From the NCBI GenBank assembly GCA_018136815.1, contig CM030933.1:1488001-1552000 (forward strand): a stretch of DNA of 64,000 nucleotides, in the 5' to 3' direction. Source of the stretch: Isochrysis galbana (taxonomy: Eukaryota > Haptophyta > Isochrysidales > Isochrysidaceae). Made by a program: the position numbers and the translations under genes. Below the pieces are notes generated by a model. It searched no databases. It saw only the letters and a program-made list of their open reading frames with translations, and had not been told where the DNA came from. This document shows, in pieces, positions 21,578 through 32,239 of the stretch (positions are counted from its first letter, which is position 1; each line of letters opens with the position of its first letter).

Positions 21578-23857
21578 CTAGGAATGCGGCGCGCCCATTG
21601 ATGTGACGACTCGGGCGGCGCGTATTACGCAGATGTCAGATGTCTCGTCTATGTGGCCAGTGCTAGGAGCACGAGGCAGTGCGTCGCACTGCAAGTCAGG
21701 GTGTAGTCGCACAGTCTGCACGGGTTGTCTGTTCGGCCGCAGGTACTCGCCAATAGTCAATCGCAGGGCCCCTCCGTTAGGCAAATCATAAACCCTCTGG
21801 ATGAGTCCCTTACCGAACGATGCCTCGCCCACGATCACTGCCCGTCCATTGTCGTGTAGAGCGGCAGCAAACAGCTCGGCTGCACTTGCAGTCCCTCGGT
21901 TGATGAGCAGCACAACCGGTCGATTGGAAGGGAGCGAGTAAGAGGCTTGGAATGCGCTGGTATCGCTCGCTTCAGGAGGCGCGATTGACGACGAGGGAGG
22001 ATAATAATTCGATGAGCGCTGCCCGCCTTTGCCGTCCGCATCATTGCTAGTTGCGCCTGGGCCAGAGGAGCGCGGAGAAGACCACCAGCGATTGTGTGAA
22101 GGTCCGCCAGCCGCCTTGATTGGAGATGGCTCAATTTGTCGAGAAGCTAGCACCGATCGCGCGTCATGCGCCATCAGATATCCGGCCGCATCTAGCGTAT
22201 AGGCGATGGTCACATCCACAGGTCTTGCATCTGCATCATTAAGTCCCAGATCCAGCCCGTGCTGCTCGCCTCTGGGCCCATCCAAGAAGGCAGTCGCATC
22301 GTACATCGCTTCGCGCACCATCCCGCCAGGTGAGTTTCGAAGGTCAATGATGTATGCTGAACAGCGCTCCACCTCGTCGAGTCGGCGCAGCTCTTTACGA
22401 AGAAGAGCGGACGATGTTTCGGTAAACTCTGTGATGCGGATGTACCCAACATTCCTCGCCGCCCGCGCCCCGAGAGCCAACTCCGCTCCAGGAACAGGTG
22501 CTTCCTTGTCGAGCTCAACCCCAACCTCTCGGCGGTTTGTAAACCTCTCGATGAGTCCAGACATCGGGCCGGGAGAAGAGGTGGGTACGTGGAGCACTTG
22601 CGAGAGCACCTCGACTGGCGGAGCGTCGGGAAGAGTCAAAATAATTTGCTGTGGCGCCGGCGGAAACAGCATCTCATGGACCTGATTGCTCGAACCGCGC
22701 TCACGGAGGAGGCGTAGTTGTGACGGCAGCCCTGTCGACGGTACGAAAGGCTCTGTGCCGATGCCTGGCTGCAGGCGTCGCGGCCTTCTATGAGCTGCAG
22801 GATCGACCGTTGCCACTGTGAAGGGAGCGCTAGCACCCGTTGCCGCGTCGCTTGCAGTTCCTGCTAACAACCGACGATGATCAGGACCCGCTTTAGTTAA
22901 GCTCAAGACGCGGACAATGTCGCCAGCTTGCAGCTGGGCGTGCTCGGCGGCCGACTCAGGCAAGACCCCACGGACGATGAAGCGCGCACCGGCGAGGACG
23001 GCTGAACTCTGTTCGTCGACCGGTGAGGTCCACACAGATTCGGGGTCGGTGTCGTACAATCGTAGCTGAGCTCCGAATGGCAAGGCACACCAGAGGTCGT
23101 GGGTGCGTAGTTCGGCCACAGATTCGGGGGCGGCCTCGGCGTTCGGATGCACGTAGCCTGAATACGGATCACCTAGCGCCTTGACTAGCGAACGCAAGGT
23201 GGCGTGAAGCGCAGCATCATCGTGAAGAGACCTGCCATCAGCCAGCCATGGGTCGGAATCGAAGGCGTTGGCAAAGGCGTCCGGATCAGAGTGATAGGCG
23301 GCAGAGTTTACGATGTGGTAAAGTTGCTGGAGCACAGCGACGTTTGTCTGTCGATGGTAGTCAGTGTCGGCGCGGAGAGCGGCGGTTGGGCCGAGGAGAG
23401 AGATCCCATTCATAGCGATAGGCCAGACGAGCAGGTGCAGCGCAATCAGTGTGGCGAGAAGCGCGTTGGGCATCCTGCGCGTCATCTTGCGAACTCTGCT
23501 GGCGAAGAGGCGCTGTCGAGCAGCGTCTCTGCGGCGCACGCACGAAAAGAAGGTCCATCCAGTGTAGAGATGGCAGAGCTCGCGTGAGGCGACGAGGTCG
23601 AGCTCATCGCGCTTTGGCGCGCGCGGCCGTAGTCCCGGCAGCCCTGGCCACCCCACTCGATGGGGCGAGGAAGGGGGACCCGGCCTCCACAGGGAGGCCC
23701 AGCCCAATGTGGAGAGCGGAGGAACGGCGATTGGTGAGCGCGGCGAGTGAGGCGGGCCGGCATGAGGCGCGCTGCGCCGGAGCCCGTCCGATGGCGCCGT
23801 TGCCCAGCTCAGCATGAGAAGGAGTTGGGACGGAGGGATGGGGCACCGCCGCTTCAT
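21578..23857 (-). CDS. ctpA: C-terminal processing peptidase (S41), likely thylakoid lumenal
   Basis: Single exon, 759 aa. A PDZ-like region is near residues 280-320 (GVLPESAAEHAQLQAGDIV), then the S41 core: NVGYIRITEF, IIDLRNSPGG, and the Ser of GTASAAEL near residue 657 with the Lys of GKGLIQ near 683, the Ser/Lys dyad. The family trims the C-terminus of photosystem II protein D1. The N-terminus has a hydrophobic start (SQLLLMLSWATA), a long Arg/Pro-rich stretch, and a second hydrophobic segment after RRMPNALLATLIALHLL (about 125-160). This fits signal peptide, plastid transit and lumen signal in series (inference). The protein is long for the family because of the presequence and a Ser/Gly-rich insert before the catalytic Ser. 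Confidence 0.9.
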   Translation of the reverse strand: MKRRCPIPPSQLLLMLSWATAPSDGLRRSAPHAGPPHSPRSPIAVPPLSTLGWASLWRPGPPSSPHRVGWPGLPGLRPRAPKRDELDLVASRELCHLYTGWTFFSCVRRRDAARQRLFASRVRKMTRRMPNALLATLIALHLLVWPIAMNGISLLGPTAALRADTDYHRQTNVAVLQQLYHIVNSAAYHSDPDAFANAFDSDPWLADGRSLHDDAALHATLRSLVKALGDPYSGYVHPNAEAAPESVAELRTHDLWCALPFGAQLRLYDTDPESVWTSPVDEQSSAVLAGARFIVRGVLPESAAEHAQLQAGDIVRVLSLTKAGPDHRRLLAGTASDAATGASAPFTVATVDPAAHRRPRRLQPGIGTEPFVPSTGLPSQLRLLRERGSSNQVHEMLFPPAPQQIILTLPDAPPVEVLSQVLHVPTSSPGPMSGLIERFTNRREVGVELDKEAPVPGAELALGARAARNVGYIRITEFTETSSALLRKELRRLDEVERCSAYIIDLRNSPGGMVREAMYDATAFLDGPRGEQHGLDLGLNDADARPVDVTIAYTLDAAGYLMAHDARSVLASRQIEPSPIKAAGGPSHNRWWSSPRSSGPGATSNDADGKGGQRSSNYYPPSSSIAPPEASDTSAFQASYSLPSNRPVVLLINRGTASAAELFAAALHDNGRAVIVGEASFGKGLIQRVYDLPNGGALRLTIGEYLRPNRQPVQTVRLHPDLQCDALPRAPSTGHIDETSDICVIRAARVVTSMGAPHS

Positions 23858-23968
23858 CCTTCTCGCGCGCTTCCCGAGGGCCGGGGGGGGGGAGAGGAAA
23901 GGAGAGAGAGAGGGACAAGCGGGGGGGGAGTTCAGAAAGAGGGAGGGAGGAAGGAAGAGAGAGAGGGG

Positions 23969-24000
<32 letters not shown>

Positions 24001-24650
24001 GGGAGAGAGAGAGAGAGAAGATGTGATCAACGAGATGGACGGAGAGAGAGAGAGAGACTGAGCATCGCAGAAAAGGAGAAGGAGCCCACCCACCATCGCA
24101 CCTCCCGGCAAGTTAAAAAAGACCAGCAGAGGAGAGAGAATAAGGGACTCTCTTTCTTCTTGGGGTCGGGTTGGCCTCCCCTCCAGAGTAGAATAAGAAG
24201 GGGGAAGATGAAGAAATCAAGTACATCGCCTGTGCCTGTGCGTCTCTCTCTGAATACCGATGGCGTTGATGACTTGATGACAACACAGTTGAAGAGGATG
24301 GAGAGTGTTCCTATGCCATACCTATATATAGTAACAGTACAGATGGAAGTGTTAGCCCGGTGTCGGGGGGTGCGGAGGGCACCATCGGTAGTGGGCAGAC
24401 GAGGACCTTAAGGTAGCGCACGCACCGGTGCGGAGGGGTATGGGGGCGCGCCACCCTCTGGCTCCCTGATCCCTGCCTTGAGCTGGTGAGTGCTGGCGGG
24501 CTGTAGGTGCGCTGTGCGGCTGGTGCAGGTTCCACCGGGTGCCTCTTCCCCGTCCGCACGCCCGCAGAGTCGACCATTGCCCCTCGGCACCGAGTTGAAG
24601 TGGGGTTGCCGACGGGCACTCCTACTGGGCTGGCTGGGCTGCTCAAGAGG
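23858..24650. promoter_or_regulatory. GA-rich upstream region of the peptidase gene
   Basis: G/A-rich on the plus strand to about 24070 (microsatellite at 23955-24018), so CT-rich on the gene's coding strand. The remainder to 24650 is ordinary non-coding sequence. Confidence 0.4.
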
Positions 24651-24658
24651 GTCTGGTG

Positions 24659-25084
24659 CCTACATGTGAAAAACAGAAAACCTGTTTTTCTGTGAAGACC
24701 AAAAACAGTGTTTTTCACCGTTTTTCTGAGCCTGGGCCCTAAGCCTGGGGCCAGCTGCGCCAGCGCGCCGGTGTGTCTTCAACTCGCAGCTCGCAATGCT
24801 CGCTCGCTGCTCGCTAGGTATATGTGTGTACATGGTTGATATGGTTATGGTTATGGCTATGGCAAGTGCGGACGCCTCTATCTCTATCTACCCTCTACCC
24901 CCCCCCCCCCGCCCCCCCCGCGCGCAAAATTTCACAATATCATTTTCTAACGTCAACACCATTTTCTAACGCAAACAATGGCGGCCTGTTTTTCGGGTCT
25001 GTTTTCGGCTGTTTTTCTGTACAACCCAAAAACAGCTGTTTTTATTGTTTTTCTTGGGCTTGTCGACTGTTTTTCACATGTAGG
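24659..25084. mobile_element. CCTACATGTG-family TIR element (426 bp)
   Basis: Left end CCTACATGTGAAAAACAG and right end CTGTTTTTCACATGTAGG are inverted. A perfect 8-bp duplication GTCTGGTG flanks it (24651-24658, 25085-25092). Internal ACTGTTTTT/AAAAACAGT stems suggest strong folding. No coding capacity. Same family as 40799-40991 and 63985 to the window end. Confidence 0.92.
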
Positions 25085-25238
25085 GTCTGGTGGCGAATGG
25101 GGCGGTGTGGGAAGGGGAGAACCGTGCGGCCTGTTCCCACACGCACATGAGGCGCCGGAGTCGCGCGGGGAGTGACCGCCCGCGCGACTCATGGAGCATC
25201 CGTGTCACCCCCCTCCCCTTGACTCGACGTCCACCCAC

Positions 25239-26172
25239 TAAGGCTGTGAACACCCACCGGCCATACCAAACGTGTTTCAACCTGGTAGTGGCCCACAGCT
25301 ACATAGGCTGGTAGTGTTAGTCGAAGATAGCTACATAGACTGGTAGTGTTAGTGGCGAAAGTGGTGGGTGTTAACATGTTAACACTGTTAACACGTTAAC
25401 ACCTTACTGCTAGACTGCTAGAGCGCTAGAGCGGGCCGAACATGGAGCTAAAAAAGGGGGGGGGAGGGGAGTATGCGAGTATGCGAGGCGGAGGCGGGAG
25501 GGAAGCGTGCAAGCGCGCGGTGGAGGGGGGGGGAGCGGCGCGGAAGGGGACAGTCGGGCAAGGGCAAGCGCAAAGGGAAAGCGGCGACGGCACCGGATGA
25601 GACAGAGACAGAAGTCAGACAGCGGAGACATATGAGGTGGGCGCAGAAGGCAGAACGGGAGGAGCAAGGAAATCTGCGGGGGGGGGGGGGGGAGGGGGGA
25701 TCTGCGGTGAGGGGGGGAAGGAAATCTGCGGGGGGGGGGAGCTGAATGAGAGGGGCCCAGTTCTGCCACCTCCATTACTTACCTTAAACGCGTGGACAAT
25801 TACCATAACAGTAAAAATAAAACTCAAATCATCGAATTTCGAGACGAAGACGAAAATCGGCGAACCAGGACTTGAGTCCAGGGAGAATCTGAATCTGCAT
25901 GCCTTGCGCGACCACGACGAACATAGAAGACGGTATATAACGAAGAAGGCTCGTGATCATGCCGAAATATTCATGCCAAAAGGCCTGAATACAACACTGT
26001 TCAACACAACGGCAAAAGGGGCCATTACCACCATGTTAACACCTTGCGGCAAAATTGCTACATAGACTGTTAGTGTTAGTGCCCGAGGCACTAACACTAT
26101 CAGGGTGGTAGTGTTAAATGCTTGGGTGTTTGGGTGTTAACTGGTTAACACTTTAACTGGTTCACAGCCTTA
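25239..26172. mobile_element. hAT-like non-autonomous element (934 bp)
   Basis: Ends are TAAGGCTGTGAAC and its inverse, flanked by CCACCCAC at 25231-25238 and 26173-26180 (8-bp TSD). Terminal sequence and TSD length fit hAT. Subterminal regions carry repeated GTTAACA and AGTGTTAGTG motifs in both orientations, a usual transposase-binding arrangement. The middle holds poly-G runs; no transposase. Confidence 0.9.
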
Positions 26173-26540
26173 CCACCCACGTAAACCCCCCCACGACTCT
26201 CATGTGCTACTGATTGAGTCTGGTGGCGTAAGGCGATACTGCCTCGAAGGGGACTACCCAGATCCTGTACGGGGACGATGTGACGCGCACACGCGTTGTT
26301 TGTGAGAGTGCTGGAGTCCCTTCTCACGATGCGTCCGGTCGATTGGTTTGCGTGACTGCTGCGTGTGAACCCCTGGGTCCGGCCCTTCGCTGTGCTTGAA
26401 GTTTGAGGGCTGTGTGGCTGAGGGCGTGCATGAGGCTCAGATACAACAGTGACATGAACTTGGGGTCACCTGTGTGGCTGAGGGCGTGTTTGTCCACAGC
26501 CCTCTTGACGGCCGTGTGGAACGCTCTCGGGAGTCGGCTC

Positions 26541-28656
26541 CTAGGGCACAAAAGCCGCCTTTGGGTTGTTTTGTTGTTTTCCGGGGGGTCCGGCGCTTGC
26601 GCGTGGAAACGCGCAGACGATCGTGCTTCTACCGTCTTTCCATGCTCCCGGGTACTCGTGCGAGCGGTTGCATGCTTTGCCCATGATGTTCATGGGGCAC
26701 TTCCCATTCGGAAAACGCTTGCACAGTTCCGGGGCGTTAGGGTAGGGCGGTCAAACAGGGGCTTTTTAACGACTAGTAAGGGTTGGGCTGCATTTTTTGA
26801 CCGTGGCGCGATGCCCACTAAAAAACCTCCCGGGGGGGCTACCTGACGCTACGAAAATCTTCGCCAAGAAATGGTGCGATTCGCCCCCCCTCTCGCCCCC
26901 TCCGTCACGCAGTTTTTGATTACGTTTTGTTGTGGGGGCCCAAGGGGGGGTCTGGGTCCTAATGGGCCCCGGATATGTGCTAGTTGGGTGTATTGGGAAC
27001 TTTCTCCCGAAAAAAATCCTCAAATTTCCTCAATTCTGAGATGGTCATTTTTCACCCCTTATAAAAAAACACTGTTTGACCGCCCTAGTTAGGGTTCATG
27101 GCCTCTTGGATGGTCATCTTAGGCGGGGCCGTGCGCTTACGTTCCTCGCGCTCAAGGCGCGCGGCCTTCTCTTCTTCGCAGACATAGGTGCGAAGGGGGG
27201 GATGGAACGCTTGTGCGTACGCTTTGACGTAGCCTTTGCAGCCCTTGGGTCCGGCGTGGATGCTGAGGTTCTTGATGTCGCCTCCGAGTTCGCGGCAGTT
27301 ACGAACGGCGTATTCAACGGGGTAGGGGGCCCCGTTGATGTTGAGTAAGAGCTTGCGTGGGAAGTCGAACGAGCCCTGTTTCGGGGTCACGTATAGGTGG
27401 TACACCTCCTTCTTGCCTTGGGTCACGAGGACCCCTTCCTTGGTGAGAATTTTGGTGCGCTCTTGGTTGCCTTGGAGGAAGTAGAACCCTTGGCTGTCAA
27501 CCGCCTTTGCGAGCGAGCTAATGTTGATGTAGTTTTTCATCTCGAATTTGTAGTTGCGCACCACTAGGTGCGCCGCAGCGTCTCTGAAGGCGCTGGCCAG
27601 CGCTTTGTTGGACGCATGGGGAAGCTCTTTGAACTTCTCGTCGAGAGTTTGGTATTTGACCCCGATCGGGCAAGGGATGCCTACTTTGCGGAAGTCCGCC
27701 ACATCCTTGTACATCTCGCGAAATTGGTTGGCGCAGTCCGCTGTGACGAGGATCTCCCATGGGCCAGAGGCGCTCTTGGATAGGAAGTCCGGCTCGAGGT
27801 CTACTCCCTCCAGCTTGTTGAGATGCGCGACGATGGCGCTAAGGGCCTCTTCGTCCTTGATCTTGTATCCCTTCTCGTATGGCGTAAAAGAGATGGTGAT
27901 TTTTTGGGATGCTTCGAACTCAGCTTCGGCTTCCGCTTCAGGTTCAAGGTCTTCGTCGAGAAGAGCCACCTGGGTAGCCGGGGTGGAGAGGGTGGTTAGT
28001 CCTATGAGCAGCCGTGTCTCGTCGGGGCCCTGCGGGCTTGATGCGGTCCTCCCATTGGCACCTCCTCCCAATGTTGTTTGGGTGTGGTGTCTGTCTGTTG
28101 GTCTTTGTTGAGCCGCCTGGCTCTCTGTCCTGTTTGGCCCACGTGCGCGCGCGGCGCGGTTGTTGTCTCGTCGTCTCGTGTTGATGGCGGGGGCCTCTCC
28201 CTCGTCGTCTCCTTCGGTGTGTTTGCCTCCCCTTCTAGGGGTCCAGTCTTGTTCTCTCCCTGTTGTTGTTTCGCAATGTTGTGACAATTCCCCATGGGGG
28301 CTTTGTCCATGATGGTGCCGGGCCGGCCCCTCGTGCCGGAGCACGAGGGCGGTTTCGCGGCTGTGTAGGGGCCGGGCCCGGAGGCCTCCCCTGATGGAGC
28401 GTCCCTCTGCTGTGGAGTGGCTGGTGGGGCTGTGGAAAGTGGAGTGGGTGTGCTGCATGCTGGCTGTTGCCAGCATGCAGGCTTGGGTCGCTCTGTTCTT
28501 TGTGATGTTCGGGCGCGGCCCGCTGGCTCTTGCGCCCACGTGGTCGGGCGGGTCGTCTTGACGCGGTCGCTTCGGCGACAGGGGGGTGTCCATGAGTCCT
28601 TCGTCCATCGCGGCGAGGGCGGCGGCAGCGAGAGCGGGCGGCGGCGCGCGCTCCAT
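26541..28656 (-). pseudogene. LINE-like ORF1 with C-terminal CCCH finger, split by a TIR element
   Basis: ORF1-type protein of a repeated element. Starts MERAPPPALAAAALAAMDEG at 28656; a disordered Arg/Pro/Thr-rich first third is followed by a compact domain (about residues 245-500, from FTPYEKGYKI to KGYVKAYAQAFHPPL) that I cannot assign. At 27088 the frame meets a TIR element, which supplies a TAG. Beyond the element the same frame resumes at 26735 and adds 64 codons to TAG at 26541, containing a CCCH finger (C-x7-C-x8-C-x3-H, with KRFPNGK between the first two Cys). The finger suggests nucleic-acid binding. No reverse transcriptase follows; the hAT element at 26172 cuts off the 3' side. 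5' fragments of the same ORF lie at 37033-37487 and 48241-48410. Confidence 0.7.
26743..27087. mobile_element. TAGGGCGGTCAAACAG-family TIR element (345 bp)
   Basis: 16-bp inverted ends TAGGGCGGTCAAACAG and CTGTTTGACCGCCCTA, with flanking GTTAGGG duplications at 26736-26742 and 27088-27094 (7 bp, possibly 8 depending on the end definition). Removal restores the ORF1 reading frame exactly. A truncated relative starts at 33318. Confidence 0.9.
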
Positions 28657-28720
28657 GACCCTATCGTTTTAACGATAGTTGACCGGACCATATCTAAGCC
28701 CTTCACCCCTATCCCCCTAG
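28657..28720 (-). promoter_or_regulatory. 5' terminal region of the ORF1 element
   Basis: On the minus strand: GGGTGAAGGGCTTAGATATG, then the perfect palindrome CTATCGTTAAAACGATAG (28661-28678), then GGTCATGG at the start codon. Similar stem sequences precede the other ORF1 copies. Confidence 0.55.
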
Positions 28721-29328
28721 TAGTGCACGGGGGGAGCCGCCTGATGGCGGGGGGAGAAGGCGCCGGGGGAGTGGGGGTGTAGAAAGTATGCTACGTACTA
28801 CATGTAGTAGGTAGTGGTTCCATTCGCCGCGAGTGCGGTAAGAATATTAGAAGGTTTTAGAGGGCTTGGATGCATAGCACGATGGACATCAACATCCGCA
28901 CATAAGCTAAGGACGGCGAGCAACAAGCCATTGAACAATTTCGCATTGTGCGAAATGTGAGATTGGCCGAGCGAGATTCGAGCATCCTCCCGCCCCAAGT
29001 TCTTCGTCGTCCTGCCCACCACGTACCTCCCCCCGCGCGCGGCGCAGTTGTAGCACACCACCGAAGGCACACGCTTACGCCACCCTCAGTTGCAAGGGCA
29101 CAGCCCGCCCTGAGTGCCACATCAACTACAATCCACACTGCAAATGCAGATGAATGGCGTTCAGGCATTGCTGGCTGTCTCCCCTATTCTACAAAAGTGC
29201 AGCTAGCCCCGACAACTGCAGCGCAGTGCACCGCAGACGTTTGACACAAGCGAGCACACAGAAAGATGTAAGCACGGTGTAAAGCCCTCGTACATTTTAT
29301 GTGTCGCTTCGTCGTGTCAACTTTCCCG
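28721..29328. other. Intergenic
   Basis: No supported gene or repeat; downstream side of the FKBP gene. Confidence 0.5.
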
Positions 29329-30078
29329 TCACTTTGGCTGGTTAGCCATCTTCCCACGGACGCCTACGAGCTCCATGTGGAAGCACAGCGTGGCATTGGG
29401 TGGGATAATGTAGGCGCCCTTATCATCCTGGACGCCACCTTTCCGGTACGCCCATTTGGGCCCGATGGTCGCCTCCACCACGCCGCCAAGGGACATTTGC
29501 TTGATGCACTCCTCCCATCCGCGGATCACCCTACCTGCGCCGAGCTGGAAGGCAAGTGGCTTGTGTTCCTTCCGTTTGGGCTGCCATGTACTGTCGAACT
29601 CTTTGCCAGATAGATCCTGTCCCTCATGAAGCGTCCCGACTGCAAATGTTCCTCTGTACTGCACGTGGACGTTGTCGCCCGGCTTCGGGAAGGTCTGCCC
29701 ATCGCCCTTCTTGATCAGCTTCACCTCAAGATGGCTTTCCTCGTCCCCTTCGGCGACTGCGCCGTCACCCGTCGCCGCCGCAGCGGCCTCCTCCTCCCGG
29801 CGCCTGGCAGCTGCCTCTGCGCGCGCCTCTTCCTGCGCCGCCTCGCGCTTGAGCTCCTCGGCGTGCGCCATGTCGTCTGCTGCCGCCGCATGCGCACGGC
29901 CCGCCTCAAGCGAACGCTTCACAGCGGCAACGTACGCCTCATCGTTCTCGAGGTTATAGATCTCCTTGTTCACTTGTGTCCTCTCCCGCTTGTTCGCCTT
30001 GCCTTCAAGCTCGGGCAGCCGCAGCCGAAGCGCTGCGAGCTGCGCCTCCACCGCCGCAATCACCTCGGCGTCGGCCAT
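29329..30078 (-). CDS. FKBP-type peptidyl-prolyl isomerase
   Basis: Single exon, 249 aa, ATG at 30078. Residues 1-120 are a charged, Ala/Glu-rich helical region (probable coiled coil). The FKBP domain runs from about 130 to 242: DNVHVQYRGTF, FDSTWQ, PLAFQLGAGRVIRGWEE, IGPKWAYRKGG, IIPPNATLCFHMELVGV. The core Tyr/Phe/Asp/Trp residues of the FK506-binding pocket are present, so it is likely an active cis-trans prolyl isomerase. A short insert (QPKRKEHK) widens the 40s loop. No targeting signal, so cytosol or nucleus is likely. Confidence 0.93.
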   Translation of the reverse strand: MADAEVIAAVEAQLAALRLRLPELEGKANKRERTQVNKEIYNLENDEAYVAAVKRSLEAGRAHAAAADDMAHAEELKREAAQEEARAEAAARRREEEAAAAATGDGAVAEGDEESHLEVKLIKKGDGQTFPKPGDNVHVQYRGTFAVGTLHEGQDLSGKEFDSTWQPKRKEHKPLAFQLGAGRVIRGWEECIKQMSLGGVVEATIGPKWAYRKGGVQDDKGAYIIPPNATLCFHMELVGVRGKMANQPK

Positions 30079-30157
30079 TGGGCGCCGATGTCACGTAGAA
30101 AGTATTACTCGTAAGGCGCCGCCACGCGCTCGGCACTTGCACTTGCCACCTGGTTGC
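30079..30157 (-). promoter_or_regulatory. Short FKBP upstream region
   Basis: Only about 80 bp separates the FKBP start codon from the minisatellite, so the promoter or leader of this gene must lie next to or inside the array. Confidence 0.35.
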
Positions 30158-31248
30158 TGGTTGAGAGCTTCTACTTGTAAAGTGTTGGTTGAGAGCTTCT
30201 ACTTGTGAAGTGTTGGTCGAGAGCTTCTAGTTGTAAAGTGTTGGTTGAGAGCTTCTACTTGTGAAGTGTTGGTTGAGAGCTTCTACATGTAAAGTGTTGG
30301 TTGAGAGCTTCTACTTGTAAAGTGTTGGTTGAGAGCTTCTACTTGTGAAGTCTTGGTTGAGAGTTGAGAGCTTCTACTTGTAAAGTGTTGGTTGAGAGCT
30401 TCTACTTGTGAAGTGTTGGTCGAGAGCTTCTAGTTGTAAAGTGTTGGTTGAGAGCTTCTACTTGTGAAGTGTTGGTTGAGAGCTTCTACTTGTAAAGTGT
30501 TGGTTGAGAGCTTCTACTTGTAAAGTGTTGGTTGAGAGCTTCTACTTGTGAAGTCTTGGTTGAGAGTTGAGAGCTTCTACTTGTAAAGTGTTGGTTGAGA
30601 GCTTCTACTTGTGAAGTGTTGGTCGAGAGCTTCTAGTTGTAAAGTGTTGGTTGAGAGCTTCTACTTGTGAAGTGTTGGTTGAGAGCTTCTACTTGTAAAG
30701 TGTTGGTTGAGAGCTTCTACTTGTAAAGTGTTGGTTGAGAGCTTCTACTTGTAAAGTCTTGGTTGAGAGCTTCTACTTGTAAAGTCTTGGTTGAGAGCTT
30801 CTACTTGTAAAGTCTTGGTTGAGAGTTGAGAGCTTCTACTTGTAAAGTGTTGGTTGAGAGCTTCTACTTGTGAAGTGTTGGTTGAGAGCTTCTACTTGTA
30901 AAGTGTTGGTTGAGAGCTTCTACTTGTAAAGTCTTGGTTGAGAGCTTCTACTTGTAAAGTCTTGGTTGAGAGCTTCTACTTGTGAAGTCTTGGTTGAGAG
31001 TTGAGAGCTTCTACTTGTAAAGTGTTGGTTGAGAGCTTCTACTTGTGAAGTGTTGGTTGAGAGCTTCTACTTGTAAAGTGCTGGTTGAGAGCTTCTACTT
31101 GTGAAGTGTTGGTTGAGAGCTTCTACTTGTAAAGTGTTGGTTGAGAGCTTCTACTTGTAAAGTCTTGGTTGAGAGCTTCTACTTGTAAAGTCTTGGTTGA
31201 GAGCTTCTACTTGTAAAGTCTTGGTTGAGAGCTTCTACTTGTAAAGTT
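30158..31248. repeat. 28-bp minisatellite with higher-order structure
   Basis: About 38 tandem copies of a 28-bp unit containing GAGAGCTTCTACTTGTAAAG and then TGTTGGTT. Units differ at fixed positions (GTAAAG/GTGAAG, GTGTTGG/GTCTTGG). Some are 7 bp longer (GTTGAGAGTTGAGAG). A marked variant (GGTCGAGAGCTTCTAGTTG) recurs at 30215, 30418 and 30621, exactly 203 bp apart (seven units plus 7), showing block duplication. Confidence 0.97.
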
Positions 31249-31342
31249 GACTTGCTGGCTGCGCCGTTGCAAACACCCTCGAGACTCTAGAGCCCTAAGG
31301 TTTCAAACCGAGCTCCTCTCCCTCTCCTCTATTGTACTTCTA

Positions 31343-31900
<558 letters not shown>

Positions 31901-32018
31901 TCACCCTCAATCTCTTTTATACGCACCACCCTTTCTTTCTGCTCTCTGACGCGCATAGACTCCGAGTAATCCACACAACTTATACTTTTCCTCGATCAAT
32001 CTCTGTCACCCTCCTCTT

Positions 32019-32019
<1 letters not shown>

Positions 32020-32070
<51 letters not shown>

Positions 32071-32129
32071 TCTCTCTCCCTCTCTCTCTCCTCTCTCTGC
32101 CTTCCCTCTCTCTCTCTCTCCTTCTCCCT

Positions 32130-32170
<41 letters not shown>

Positions 32171-32239
32171 CCCCCCCCCCCCCCCCCGGACTCGTCTCCC
32201 CCTCGCCTCCGCGCCGCCTTCTTTCGGGGCTGCACCGCC
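32020..32239 (+). promoter_or_regulatory. CT/C-rich leader of the small membrane protein gene
   Basis: (CT)n at 32021-32085, imperfect CT, then a poly-C run (32170-32187) ending about 50 bp before the ATG. Fits the pyrimidine-rich leader pattern of other genes here. Confidence 0.45.

Noticed and set aside
30158-31248. CRISPR-like regular array
   Set aside because: Units are contiguous with no unique spacers; it is a eukaryotic minisatellite.
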